64,000 nucleotides of DNA, taken from NCBI GenBank assembly GCA_025093985.1, contig JACAAK010000010.1, forward strand, positions 149,501 to 213,500. Direction: 5' to 3'. A program made the translations under genes and the position numbers. The notes under the pieces are model-generated. The model made no database searches. It worked only from the letters and a program-made list of their open reading frames with translations, and was not told the origin of the DNA. The DNA is from Calvatia gigantea (lineage: Eukaryota > Basidiomycota > Agaricomycetes > Agaricales > Lycoperdaceae). How positions within the stretch are numbered: the stretch's first letter is position 1; each line of letters begins with the position of its first letter. This document shows positions 44,638-57,382 of the stretch, one piece after another.

Positions 44638-46800
44638 TACAAGAATATTCACATCACAGGCAAAATTAGAAGTATTACTACAACTGAGGACATATGGGAA
44701 GAAGAGGATAAACCAGATCTGACCAAACTGGAAGACTTGCCTGACTATATTCAGCTATTTACACACCTTTTCAATAAAATGACCTTCAACAAACTCCTGG
44801 AGTGAATGGAATGGGATCATGAAATAATCCTAATAGATAATGCACCAAAGAAAATAAACATAGGCACCTACAAGATAACAGTCAAAGAACAGAATGAACT
44901 CAAGGTATTCATTAAGGAAAACCTTGGACCTGGTAGAATACAACTATTGAAATTCCTATATGCAGCACCTACCTTCTTGATCCCAAAAAAGGACAGATCC
45001 AAACAGTTAATTCAAGACTATCAACAATTAAACAACATAGTTGTCCAAGACAAGATGCCATTACCAAGGATTGGAGAAGTAATTAACAAGCTAGAAAAGG
45101 CAAAGTACTTCAACAAACTCAATATCATCTGGGAGTACAACAATGTCAGGATTAAAGAAGGAAATGAATGGAAGGCCACCTTCTTAACCAATGAAGGACT
45201 ATTTGAACCAATGGTCATGTATTTCAGACTCAGCAACTCATCAGAAACCTTCTCCAGAATGATGACCAGTATATTCCATGACCTACTATAAAATGGTGAC
45301 ATTGTTAGCTATATGGATGACCTTGCAATCCTGGGAGACACAAAGGAACAACTGAAGGATCAGATGATACAATTTCTTGAACATGCAGCCCAGTACAACC
45401 TGTGCTTCAAAAGATCAAAGTGTATATTTGATGCTGAAGAAATCCTGATACTCAGAGTAAAAGTAGGACATAGACAGATTAAAATAGAGGAAGAAAAAGT
45501 CAAGTCCATATGTGACTGGCCCAAACCAAAAAATACCAAGGGAGTTGAAAGGTTCCTAGGTTTTGCCAACTACTATTGATAGTTCATCAAGAATTTCAGC
45601 AAAATTGTAGGGCCACTTAACAAGCTCAAAGGAGTCACCACATGGAAATGGATGGAGGAACATTAGAATGCATTTGATGATTTGAAACGATATATCACTG
45701 AAAAACTGACATTAGCACTACCCCAACATCAAGGCCAATTCTGAGTAGAAGTTGATGCTTCCAATTATGCTTTAGAAGGAGTTCTGTCACAACAGCAGGA
45801 AAAGAAATGGTACCCAGTTGCCTTTATGTCATGCATGCTCTCACTGGCAGAATGAAACTATGAAATTTATGACAAAGAACTGCTGGCCATAGTCCACACT
45901 TTGAAAGAATGGTGACACTACCTACTTGATACAGAAGAAAAGTTCAAGATATGGATAGATCAAAAAAATCTCAAGTATTTCAGAGAGCTGCAGAAGCTCA
46001 ATGGGAGACAAGCAAGATAGTACCTATATCTACAAGATTACAACTTCATCCTACAGTATGTACCAGACAAGACAAACACAAAAGCAGATTTACTGTCCCA
46101 GATATACCAGAAACCTGAAGAAATGGACAGCAAACTAGTCACCATGATCTGAGAAGACTGGCTACAGATGATGCAAATAAACAAACAAAACTCTGATGAT
46201 ACCATCTTGCTCCAAGCAGAACTGTTTATTAAACCAACCTTCCTGGAACAAATAAGGAAGAATCCTCAACAGGAAACTGATCATAATGGAACTGAAAAAG
46301 GATGACTCCAACCTAATGGAACATGATCAAGTTATTTATAAGGAGAGTAGTGTAAACATACCACTTGATCCAAAACTGCAAGAGGAGATACTACAACAAT
46401 ACCATAACACCCTAGATACAGGACATATAGGCCAACATAGAATGATGGAACTTATCACTAGGAGTTATTGGTGGCCTGCCATATGAAAGGATGTAAAGAA
46501 GTACACCTGAGGCTGCCACACATGTCAATAAAACAAGACTCACATGGCACTGCTGAAATCACCATTACACTCCCTTTCTACACCAAATGGACCATGGGAA
46601 GAAATCAGTATCAATCTCATTAGAGTGCTGCCAGAATTCAAGGAGAATGATGCTATATTGGTCATTGTAGACAGGTTCATGAAAATAATATGATTCATAG
46701 CAACAAGAATAGATGTTTCATCCAAGGACATAGCACAGATCTATCAAAATAAATATGGAAGGTTCATGGGATGCTGCAAAAAGTACTCAGTGACTAAGTA
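44638..46800 (+). pseudogene. pol: A8 pol, first part (protease end to integrase)
   Basis: Starts at the protease C-terminus. The reverse transcriptase has YMDD (near 45313), then RNase H (about 45740-46010), the HHCC finger (about 46395-46525) and the first half of the integrase core. Many in-frame stops. Interrupted after AAGTA (46796-46800) by A9. Confidence 0.87.
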
Positions 46801-47107
46801 TGTTATGGTTTTACATCGATCAAGTTGCACTCCATTATCATCTGCATTCCCATCTATCTATGCACCTGTTTTGTCTATTTCTACTGAGCAATCTTTGAGC
46901 ATGACTCGTATCGACTACTGCACCATACTTACTGGACGTTTCATGTAGTTACTCCATCCATTCAACTGGATACTCTTATTGTACTTAAGCATACATACAT
47001 CCACTGTATTCTGTATGCTTAACCACCTTCAGTTCCTCTCCCCTTACTCACCCTCAAGACTTAGCCTAAGCTGCAACCTGAGGTCTTATCAGACTAAGGT
47101 CGTAACA
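46801..47107 (+). repeat. A9 5' LTR
   Basis: 307 bp. A TACTTAAG box lies at 46982-46989 and the start segment ATGCTTAACCA at 47015-47025. Confidence 0.93.
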
Positions 47108-47109
47108 TT

Positions 47110-47120
47110 TGGTTAAGCAT
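47110..47120 (+). other. A9 primer binding site
   Basis: TGGTTAAGCAT is perfectly complementary to the start segment at 47015-47025 of its own LTR. Confidence 0.65.
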
Positions 47121-47188
47121 CCCCACCTCACCTTGCAGAGGAAAGAGTTGAAAAAGACTTGAACCACGATGAACCCAGGAGCCATTAT

Positions 47189-48340
47189 ATGAGCTTGAAC
47201 CCCGACAAATACAGAGAACCTCAGCTCGAAGTCACAGACGATGAACTCGTAACAGACGACGAAACTGACACATCAGACAAGGAGGCAGAGAACCCTGAAG
47301 TACCTGCACTAGAACCAGTTGTAACTACAGACAACAAACCTGGAGATATCACACAAGGAGTAAACCCAACAGGAGTAGAAAAAGTTATATCAGAACTCTT
47401 CAACGAACTTGACTTAGCAGAAGAAGAGTTAAGACAACCAGAGAACCAAGACATAGAATCAGACACAGAATCAGAATCAGGAGAATCAGATATGACTGAC
47501 AACACTGCACCTGTACCCAGCACAAAGGGCCTTGTACCCAACCCTGGATTTTTCGATGGGACCTGTACCAAATTTGACGATTGGTGGAGAGCTATGACAC
47601 TCTTCATGAGATTTAACAAAATCACAATGGCTGATGATAAAGCAATAGCAGTCCTGGCCAAACTGTGAGAAGGAACAGCAGGAGCATACGCAGCAATGAA
47701 AGCACCACAAATCCTGGAAGGAGAAGACTCTGTGGACTGGAAAACCTTCGCCAAAGAATTCTGAAAGATGTTCTCTGACGATGCGATGAATGCCAAAGCC
47801 AAATGGCAAATCAAGAAATTCAAACAAGGAAATTGGAACACAGCCGACTACCTCATAGAATTTGATGTACTCAAGAACAAAGCCCAAACCGACAGCAAAC
47901 ACACTATGTTCTTGTTAAGGAAGAATGCTCGACAAGATATCATCCACACTATCATGGGCTACCTGCCCAGTGCCTGCCCAGATACTTATGCTGAGTGGAA
48001 GGAAGCCATTCTAGCTGTAGGACAAGGATACGAAGCATCCGAATACCGAGGAGACAAGAAGACCAGCTCCAGAACCACATATGGAGGAATGGGGGAACCC
48101 ATGGAGATAGGCAGCAGACATCATGTCTTTAACGTAAAAGGGGAACCAAAGTGCTACAATTGTGGTGCTTTTGGACACATCACTAAGGATTGCAAGAAAC
48201 CCAAGGGATTAACCTGCTACAATTGCAGAAAAACAGGCTACATTGCTAAGGTCTGCACCACACCGAAGAAGGTACAAATCCAAGCAGTAGAAGAAGCTAG
48301 CTCAGGAGAACAGCAGGATTTTTCCGAAGACTCCAAGTAG
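47189..48340 (+). pseudogene. gag: A9 gag
   Basis: ATG 47189 to TAG 48338-48340, the same length as A1 gag (1152 nt). Acidic N-terminus, gag domain and two CCHC knuckles (the second with Gly-to-Arg and His-to-Tyr). In-frame TGA at 47666 and 47762. No indels. The slip site GGATTTT is at 48316-48322. Confidence 0.9.
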
Positions 48341-51300
48341 GCACTGCCTTATGAGTCAAGAAACTTGTATCTAGGATATCAGAGAAATATTACATGATTC
48401 CCCAGAAACAAAAGCGTGAACTAAATCTAAAAGGAAACATACAAACCCCCAAGAAAGAAATTATGGTTAACACCATTGTCAACTCAGAATGCACCACCAG
48501 CAGCATCAGCAAAAAACTCGTAGATAAAGAACAAATCCCTACAAAGAAATTAAAACAGGAAATCACGGTACTCAATGCTGACAGCACCACGAACCAAGGA
48601 GGAAAAGTTATGGAAACAGCAACTATCGAAATGGAAATCAAAGGACACAAGGAAACGATCAAAGCATCAGTGGTTCAACTCCAAGACAGGGCAGAAATAT
48701 TTTTGGGACACGACTGGTTAATCAAGCATAACCCCGAAGTAAACTGGGAAATGGGAGAAATCAAGTTCACCCAATGCCCATCAGACTGTCAATTCCCACA
48801 TCAGAACATTCAGGTTACAAATAGAATCCGGAGCATGGCCATCACCGAAGACATATGGGAAGAAGAAGAAGAACCAGACCCAACTGAGCCATCCGATCTA
48901 CCTGACTATGTCTGGCCATTCATGCACCTCTTCAACAAAATGACCTTTGACAAACTACCAGAGCAAATGGAATAGGACCATGAAATAGTCCTAATGGAGG
49001 ATGCCCCTAGGGAAATAAATGCCAGGACATACAACATGACAATCAAGGAACAGGACGAACTCAAAGCCTTCATCAAAGAAAATCTCAAATCAGGACATAT
49101 ATGACCATTAAAATCCCCATATGCAGCCCCCACCTTCTTTATTCTGAAGAAAGATGGTTCAAAACAACTAATTCAAGATTACCAATGACTGAATGGTGTG
49201 GTAGTAAAAGACAAGACACTACTACCTAGAATTGGGGAAGTAATTGACAAACTGGGAAAAGCAAAATATTTCAACAAGCTCAACATCATCTGGGAATACA
49301 ACAATGTCAGGATCAAGGAAGGAGATAAGTGGAAAGCAGCCCTTCTGACCAATGAAGGACTATTTGAACCAACTGTAATGTATTTCGGGTTAAGCAACTC
49401 GCCTGGGACATTTTCCAGAATGATGGCAAGCATTTTCCAAGACCTACTACGAGATGGAGACATTGTGAACTACATGGACAACTTTGCAATTCCAGGAGAC
49501 ACCAAGGAACAACTAAAAGAACAAACAGTACAATTCCTGAAGCGAGCAGCAGAGCACAACTTGTGTTTCAAACAGTCAAAATGTATATTCGACGCAGAAG
49601 AAATCCCAATGCTGGGAGTAAAAATAGGACATGGACACATCAAAATGGAGGAAGAAAAGGTCAAATCCGTATGAGACTGGCCTGAACCCAAAAACAAGAA
49701 AGGAGTAGAACATTTCTTGGGTTTTGCCAACTATTATTGCTGGTTCATAAAAGACTTCAGCAAAATAGCGAGCCCCCTAAATCAACTCAAGGGAGCTACA
49801 GAATGAAATTGGAAAGAAGAACACCAAGCAGCATTCGACGAACTGAAACAGCAAATCACTGAAGAACCCACCCTGATGTTACCGCAAAGAAAGGGACAAT
49901 TCTGTGTAGAAGTCAATGCCTCCAATTATGCACTAGGAGGAGTATTATCACAAGAACAGAACAAAAAGTGGCACCCAATCGCATTCACATCACGAATGCT
50001 CTTCCCAGCAGAACGAAACTATGAAATCTATGACAAGGAGTTATTGGCTATTATCCATGCACTAAAGGAATGGCGACACTACCTATTAGACGCAGAAGAA
50101 AAATTCAAGATCTGAATAGACCATGAAAACCTAAAATACTACAGAGAGCCACAAAAACTCAACAGTCGACAAGCAAGGTGGTACCTACAGTTACAAGACT
50201 ATGATTTCACCCTACAACACGTACCAGGGAAGACAAACACAAAAGCCGACCTCCTGTCCAGAATCTACCAAGAACCAGACCAGGAGAATGATGAACTAGT
50301 CACCATGATCAGAAACAGTTGGTTACAAGACAAACCAAGGAACAAAGAAAGCTCTGAAGAAACCATCTTACTCCATACAGAACTGTTTCTTCAACCAACA
50401 TTCATGGACCGAATAAAGACAAACCAATGAAGGGAGATGAGTATCATTTCAAAACTCCAGGAAAAGGAATCTGACATCTCGGAACACAATGGAATAGTCT
50501 ATAAAGAAACTAGCATATATGTACTGCCTGACCCAATCCTCAGAGAAGAAATACTGCAACAATACCATGATGCACCAGATGCAGGACACCCGGGACAACA
50601 CAGAATAGTCAAACTGATCACTAGAGACTACTGGTGGCCAACGATATGGAACAACGTCAAGAAATACATCAAGGGATGTCAGAACTGCCAGAGGAATAAA
50701 CCACATGTAACGCTGTTAAAAATGCTGCTACACCCACTCCCCATTCCCAATGGGCCATGGGAAGAGATAAGTATCAATCTCATCAGACCACTACCAGAAT
50801 CAGATGGGAAGGATGCCGTCCTAGTAATTGTTGATCAATTCTCAAAAATGATACAACTCATAGCAACAAGGATGGACGTTTCCTCAAAGGAGATAGTACA
50901 ACATTACAGGAACAAAATATGGAAACTACATGGCATACCGCGGAAAGTCCTCAGTGACTGAGGACCACAATTCGCATCAGAATTCACCAGAGAACTATTC
51001 AAGGGACTAGGGATAGAATGAACCTTATCAACAGTCTACCATTCTCAGACTGATGGCCAAACGGAGAGAATCAACAGAGAAGTCGAAACGTACCTACGAC
51101 TATACTGCAACTATGACTAAAACGATTGGGCACACTGGTTACCCATGGCTGAGTTCCAGTACAACGACAAAAAGCACAGTGGAACACAAGAAACGCCCTT
51201 CTATCTCAACTACGGATGACACCCTTGGAAAGGAAAGGACCATGGAACAACAAATAACCCCAGTAGCATGGAATTCCTGAAACAACTCTGAAATGCTAGG

Positions 51301-51875
51301 GACAACTCCATGGCAGCATTATGATCCTATTGAGAAAGGATGAAACAGACACATGATAATAGTAGGATGAACACAAGAACATATCAAATCGGTGATGAAG
51401 TGTGGCTGGAGAACACAAATGTCCATACCAATCAACCATCAAAGAAGCTAGGCCAGAAAAGGTATGGGCCTTTCCAAATTAAGGAGAAGATAGGAGAAGC
51501 GGCATACTGGCTTGCCTTACCAGAAGGATGGGCCATCCATGATGTGTTCAATGAACAGCTGTTAACCCCAGTGCAAAAGGCAATGTTTCCAAGCCAGCAG
51601 AAAATACGCCTGAGCCAGTAATCATCAATAACGAAGAAGAGTACAAGGTAGAAGAGATCTGAGGATGTTGAAGATGTGGACAGGGATATCAATTCCTTGT
51701 ACATTGGAAGGGGTATAGTAACGAAGACAATACATGGACAGCGGAATCGAACTTAGGAAATGCCCAGGACGCAATAGCTGAGTACCATAAAAGGCATCCA
51801 GAGGATATCCATAAAAAGAGGGGCAGAAAATCCAAAAAGTCATCACCCAAATCACCACCCAGACAAAGAAACTAG
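48322..51875 (+). pseudogene. pol: A9 pol
   Basis: The -1 frame relative to gag. Protease near 48480 (the active-site DSG appears as NSE, so it is dead), RT with YMDN at 49471-49482, RNase H, integrase (HHCC and DDE) and chromodomain (about 51640-51800). About fifteen stops, mainly TGA, and one 1-bp deletion near 51608. It keeps Arg (CGG) near 48830 where A1 and A11 have TGA, which shows that pol is one ORF through protease and RT. Confidence 0.9.
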
Positions 51876-51881
51876 CCAAAC

Positions 51882-52868
51882 ATGCCTTCCTCCCAAGCCA
51901 ACCACATCACTATTAACTCCCTTGTCCACCCCACCCCAACCACAATCTCCTCTGTCCCCTTCCCAGAGCCAGACAACAACCAAGCACCCACACCTCGAGG
52001 CACTCATTACAATCTTGCCACCACACCATTCCCAGCTCAAGGACTCCTGGAAACCCTCCTGAGAGATGTCGACAAAGCTACAAACAGTGAAATAGAAATA
52101 ATCACAGCCCAGAATAAACAACTAGTCATTAACCATCACATCACCCTCACCACCACCTGCATCACCTTCGCCGATATGTACACAGGATTTACCAATGCAT
52201 CCTCCTCCACCAATCAACATATCCCTGCCATCTTCCAAGTGTTAGAACAGTCTACCCTCACACCTAATGAATAAGACTGTGTTCAAAGTCTCCAAAGCCG
52301 CATCGACCTTGCCCTCGAAGTCTTCAAACACCTTGACATCGCTGACATATTTCTCGAACTCGCTGATGTCGCCATGAGCTTGCTCGGACAAGATAAGTCA
52401 GCCGAAGACCCAGAGATCGACTCCCTTGTCACCCACATTCACACCACGCTCTCTGAACTTCACAACACTATCAACCCCACACCACCAACACATGCTGACA
52501 CACCCATGGACAAAGAAACCACCGTTTCTATGAAGGAAGAAGTCAACTCACTCCGCCGTTTCATAAAAACAATCACCCCGCCACAACTCATATTGGTTTT
52601 TCTTCCACCTGCAAGATTCTGCACTGTACTACCAGGCCAAGAAAAGGACCAACATTACTGGAAAGTGATAGTCAAGAACTATTGGGACAATTCCACCACC
52701 ACCGACTTCCCATTCAACAGTGTCCCAGTCCCTATCCACCAAGACAGCTGAAGCCACTTACCTGTCTTCTTCACATGCTCAAACGAGGGAAAGTACCTCA
52801 TTGGGGCCACCAAGAAAGCCCTTACCACAGCTGTAGTCAATGGTGACTTCGACAAGCTTCCTGAGGCA
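51882..52868 (+). pseudogene. A9 ORF3
   Basis: ATG 51882, 6 nt after TAG 51873-51875. 329 codons to the position where other copies stop; here that codon (52869-52871) is CAA, not TGA, so the frame runs on into the LTR. Internal stops are TAA 52272 and TGA 52749. It is clearly colinear with A1 ORF3 along its whole length, with the C-terminal ~100 residues best kept. Confidence 0.87.
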
Positions 52869-52889
52869 CAAAGCCTAATCGGGGGGTAT

Positions 52890-53196
52890 TGTTATGGTTT
52901 TACATCAATCAAGTCACACTCTGTTATCATCTGCATTCCCATCTATCTGTGTACCTGTTTCATCTATTTCTACCGAGCGATCTCCAAGCATGACTCATAT
53001 CGACTACTGCGCCATACTTACCAGATGTTTCACATAGTTACTCCATCCATTCAACTGGATACTCTTATTGTACTTAAGCATACATACATCCACTGTATTC
53101 TGTACACTTAACCACCTTCAGTTCCTCTCCCCTTACTCGCCCTCAAGACTTAGCCTAAGCTGCAACCTGAGGTCTTATCAGACTAAGGTTGTAACA
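52890..53196 (+). repeat. A9 3' LTR
   Basis: 307 bp, paired with 46801-47107. Preceded by the G6 polypurine tract (52881-52886). Confidence 0.93.
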
Positions 53197-53201
53197 AAGT
53201 A

Positions 53202-53424
53202 CTACAGTTCACATTGGAATTCACAAAGAAACTGTTCAAGAGACTAGAAATAGAACAAAACTTATCAATAGTCTACCATCCTCAAATAGATAGTCAGATA
53301 GAGTGAATCAACTGAGAAGTAGAAACCTATCTTTGGTTGTACTGCAACTACAACCAAGATGACTGGTCTAAATAGCTGCCAATAGCTGAGTTCCAATTCA
53401 ATGACAAGCAACATAGAGGGACAC
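53202..53424 (+). pseudogene. pol: A8 pol, second part (integrase)
   Basis: Resumes after the AAGTA duplication with the second half of the integrase core. In-frame stops are present. Cut after GACAC (53420-53424) by the 951-bp LTR. Confidence 0.85.
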
Positions 53425-54375
53425 TGTTATGGTGAGGTCTACTTGTTCCATAAGTGGACCCGTTATCTATCCACAGATGATAACAGAGGAGGCTCCTTCT
53501 TGAAGGCTTCAAGTTATTAATAGTTTCTTACAATGAAACTATAATAACCTTCAGTCTACGATTAAGAATTTATTGACACCACAATTCTAGTCTTTAGTCT
53601 TCAGGATTACTTATAAGATGATAGGAGATCATCTTAAGAGTTTATATCAAGAGGAGGTAGAAAGACTAGTATTGAGTCTCCACCTAACCAAGTAGAAACA
53701 ATGGGCTCTACTGGAGGTTTTGACTAGCTTATATACTACATTTGTGTATGTACTTGTTTATGTCTACATTAGGAGAACAATGGATATGATGTTTCCTAAT
53801 AGAGAGAACAATGGGTGTTCTATGTATAGTAGGGTATAGGGTTACTCATTATAGTATATAGGGTATAGGGTATATATGTTCTATGAAGTTCTAGTTCATG
53901 TCTATTTATATAAGGGTTAAGGGTAATAGTAAAGTGGTACAACTTTACTATGGTATGACTTGTAAAGTCTTACAACTTTGAAGTATTAGTAATGTATGCT
54001 ATTATTATAATGTTCTAGCAGATTAGAACTATAATAATAGAACTATTTATAGTATTATGTATAAGTTGTATACATAATCTATTATTGTTATGTTCGTTAT
54101 ATGTTAAGATGTACAGATATCTTTATAGTCTTTGTCTATACTATTTGTAATATAGATAGTATTCATTGTCAGTATATTATAAGAATAATATACTTAGATC
54201 TTCAGTTAACATTAAGACTTTTGAATGTCTTCATTGTTGTACAAGTCTCTTTGTAGATGTTGTATAAATTGTTGGTAATAAGAATAGATTGTTAATCTAA
54301 TCTTATCTGATCATATGATTGATTAGTCATTATAGATAATGACTAATAATACTATAAATATTGATATTCATAACA
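53425..54375 (+). repeat. solo LTR of an otherwise unseen family (951 bp)
   Basis: TGTTATGGTG...CATAACA, flanked by GACAC at 53420-53424 and 54376-54380; its removal restores the A8 integrase frame. Very AT-rich, with short GGGTATA-type repeats near 53855 and no ORF. No internal region of this family is in the window. Confidence 0.85.
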
Positions 54376-54380
54376 GACAC

Positions 54381-55060
54381 AAGAGACACTATTTTTCTTA
54401 AACTATAGGCAATACCCCTGGAAAGGAAAGGACAGCAGAACTACAAACAATTCTAGCAGTACAGAATTCCTGAAGCAACTACAGACTGCCTGAGATAATG
54501 CCACATCAGTGCTATAGTCATATCAAGAAAAGATGAAACAGTAGCACAATAATAGCAAGCTCTATTCCAAGACATACCAAATTAGTGACAAAGTGTGGCT
54601 GGAGAATACCAATATCCATACCAATCAGCTATCAAAGAAGCTAGGCCAGAAAAGGTATAGGCCTTTCCAAATCAAGGAAAAAATAGGAGAAGCAGCATAT
54701 CAGCTCACCTTTCCAGAAGGATGGGCAATTCATGATGTGTTTAACAAATAGCTGTTGTCACCAGCACAAAAGGCAGAGTTCCTGAGCCAACAGAACATGC
54801 TAGCACCTGGGCCAGTGATTATCAACAATGAAGAGGAGTATGAAGTAGACAAGGTCCAAGGACAATAAAAACAAGGATGGGGCTATCAATTCTTGGTATA
54901 CTGGAAGGAGTACAGCAATGAAGACAATACATGGACAGCAGAGTCTAATCTAGGAAATGTAAAGGAGGCCATACAGGAGTACTTAAAAAGATATTTGGAG
55001 GATACCCATGAAAGAGAGGGTAGAAAATCCAAGAAAGCATCCAACAAACAAACCAACTAG
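54381..55060 (+). pseudogene. pol: A8 pol, third part (integrase end and chromodomain)
   Basis: Integrase C-terminus, GPF module (about 54640) and a degenerate chromodomain (about 54830-54990), ending TAG 55058-55060. Confidence 0.83.
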
Positions 55061-55066
55061 CAAAAC

Positions 55067-56057
55067 ATGCCTGCCTTCCAGTCTAACTATGTTACTATCT
55101 CCTCCCTCATCCACCCCACTCCTACCAGAATTTCCTCAGTACCCTTCCCTGAACTTGGCAACAGTAAAGCACCAGTACCTAGTGGCACATGTTATAACAT
55201 GGCCACTATCCCATCACCTGCCCAAGAGTTACTTGAGGCACTGCTCAAAGATGTAAACAACACCACCAATGCTGAACTTACCACCATTACTACCCAGAAC
55301 AAGAGGCTGAACATGAACTGCCTCATTATACTTGCTACTGCCTGCATCACCTTTACCAATATGTATGCTAGTTTTGAAAATGCATCATTCTCCACTAGCC
55401 AACATATCCCCTCCATATTCTATGCACTCACCCAATCTTCTCTGACCCCTGTCAAACAAACTTGTGTTGAAGGTCTTCAGAACAGAATCAACCTTGCCCT
55501 CAAAGTATTCAAGTACCTTGACATCACAGAAATATTCTTAGAGCTTGGAGATGTAGCTATCAACTTACTTGGATGTGATGATACACCTGATAACCCAGAA
55601 ATTGAGAACCTTATCAACAAAGTACATGCCACTCTCAAGGATCTGAGGCACTATCAAACCTGTGGATCTATCTACTCAAGCAGATACCCTGATGGATGAA
55701 GAAGTAACTATTTCAATAAAAGAAGAAGTCAATACCCTCTGCTGCTTCATAAAAACCATCACCCCTCCCTAGATCATTTTGGTTTTTTTGCCACCTGCAA
55801 GATTCCACACTATTCTGCCTAGTCAAGAATAAGACAAACATTACTGGAACTTGATAGTCAAGAACTACTGGGAGAGCTCCACTATGACCAACTTCCCCTA
55901 TGAAGAGGTCTCAGTCCCTATCCACCAAGATGGCCCAAGCCACTTACCTGTCTTCTTTGTATGCTCCAATGATGGCAAGTATCTCATCAGCATAACCAAG
56001 AAATCTCTCACCTTGGCCATAATCCATGGAGACTTTGACAAGCTTCCTGAGACATGA
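55067..56057 (+). pseudogene. A8 ORF3
   Basis: ATG 55067, 6 nt after the pol TAG. The first ~195 codons are open without a stop; an indel near 55647 then moves the conserved C-terminal block into another frame, which ends at TGA 56055-56057. Same subfamily as A4 and A10. Confidence 0.85.
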
Positions 56058-56075
56058 AGCATAATTGGGGGATAA

Positions 56076-56162
56076 TGTTGTAAACTCTACTGTCTTTACT
56101 GTACTTCCACATCTGTCTCTATTCTATGCCCTCTAGTATTTGTTTCACCTATTATTATCCAG
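56076..56162 (+). repeat. A6/A8 3' LTR, first 87 bp
   Basis: Matches 39910-39996 and stops at CCAG. The remaining 220 bp lie inverted at 60256-60475. Confidence 0.87.
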
Positions 56163-56309
56163 GGAAGAAATAATGAGAAGACATCAGGAATAGGTATACT
56201 CCAACCCTTATGATGCCTTTGACAATGAAGTCTATGATGATGGAGTTTCTCTGGACTTCTCAGTTCTTTCTGTGTAAATTTCAGAGTAATTTACCTAGAG
56301 ACAGGCTAA
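56163..56309 (+). pseudogene. B2: C-terminal end of the family B post-pol ORF
   Basis: Matches the last ~45 codons of the B1 post-pol ORF and its short 3' leader. It continues the ORF that breaks off at 60480 on the minus strand (B3). Confidence 0.8.
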
Positions 56310-57382
56310 TGCTATGAACTTACCCCACCCTGGACTCTTTCTATTGTCAAATTAACCTTACTTGTAGTATACTACCTACCTCCTTGGACTCATTATTCTT
56401 TTCTTTTCTTTATTTATTAACACATGTAGTTCTAGTTCACCTTCTTATGACTCAGAATGAGTCATGTTTCTATTTATATCTCATATTTCCAACCTTAGAC
56501 TTCTATTTATTTATCCTGACTTCCTATGACTCATATCTAGCTTCTTCTTATTCATTACTTATTCCCTATAACTCTGTAGATTACCAATTAACCTGTAGTA
56601 ACTCTTACTGACTCACTTCAAATTACTACATAATTACTCAGCCCTATTCATAGCTAGTATATAACTCTAAGTAGTACTATTGTATTACCTTAGGTTATTC
56701 TAGTAACAAGCTTCTCTATCTTCACTCATTTACTACAAGGATAACAACCTTGGGAACTGTAGTGGTACTTAACTCTATTGAATCTCCAATCTGTACCACT
56801 ATGTTGGTTCAGTCTATTTATAGCTGTAATGGATCTTGAGAAGTTCCACTCTCAGAGTGAGTTAGTAAAGCTATTAATTCCTGTACTTTGTATATAGGAA
56901 ACAGCATCATACTGCATGAATTGTAGCTGGTAGGACTTCTTATTAGATAGGTGCTGTTTATGCATTATGCTCTAGTTATGCTATTGGTAGAAAATAGCTC
57001 TCCCTTTACCCAGGTTGTAGGATGTTTCACCAAGGACAGTAGTATATAAACCCCACATATATGTGTTTATTCCTTAGACAATTCAGCTCTTGCTTTACTT
57101 GTCTACAACATCTTAGCAACTCTTCAATGCTCTAACAAGCTCTACTCTCAGTAAGTACAACTACTCTCCACTACTGTAATTGCTACTGTGGTATTTTGTA
57201 TGCTCATCTCAACAAACTCAGGCTCATTAGACAAGCATGCACCTTCTTCCTGAGTAGAGGATGATCCATAGTCTGTACATGAGTCATTAAGACTTACCAA
57301 TACTCCTAAGCTATAGCATTGAACCTCTCCCTGAGTGGAGATGATCTGAGCTCAGTTGTGAAGTAGAGTAATGCACATAACA
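56310..57382 (+). repeat. B2 3' LTR, interrupted by a solo Copia LTR
   Basis: 629 bp after removal of the Copia LTR and one AACTC copy; TGCTATGAACTT...CACATAACA. Colinear with 31762-32380. Confidence 0.82.
56776..57214 (+). repeat. diverged solo Copia LTR with AACTC duplication
   Basis: 439 bp related to the 410-bp Copia LTR at 14533. AACTC lies at 56771-56775 and 57215-57219. First dinucleotide decayed to TA. It keeps a GTAAGT at the splice-donor position (near 57150). Confidence 0.86.

Larger units (their letters stand above)
46801..53196 (+). mobile_element. A9: full-length family A element
   Basis: Two 307-bp LTRs differ at about 25 sites, all transitions, many as TG in one LTR and CA in the other. 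The AAGTA duplication lies at 46796-46800 and 53197-53201. Gag, pol and ORF3 are complete in order. It splits the A8 integrase. Confidence 0.95.

Noticed and set aside
53850..53880. GGGTATA-type short repeats as an interstitial telomere tract
   Set aside because: Irregular, few units, and wholly inside a solo LTR with its own duplication. It does not fit TTAGGG arrays.
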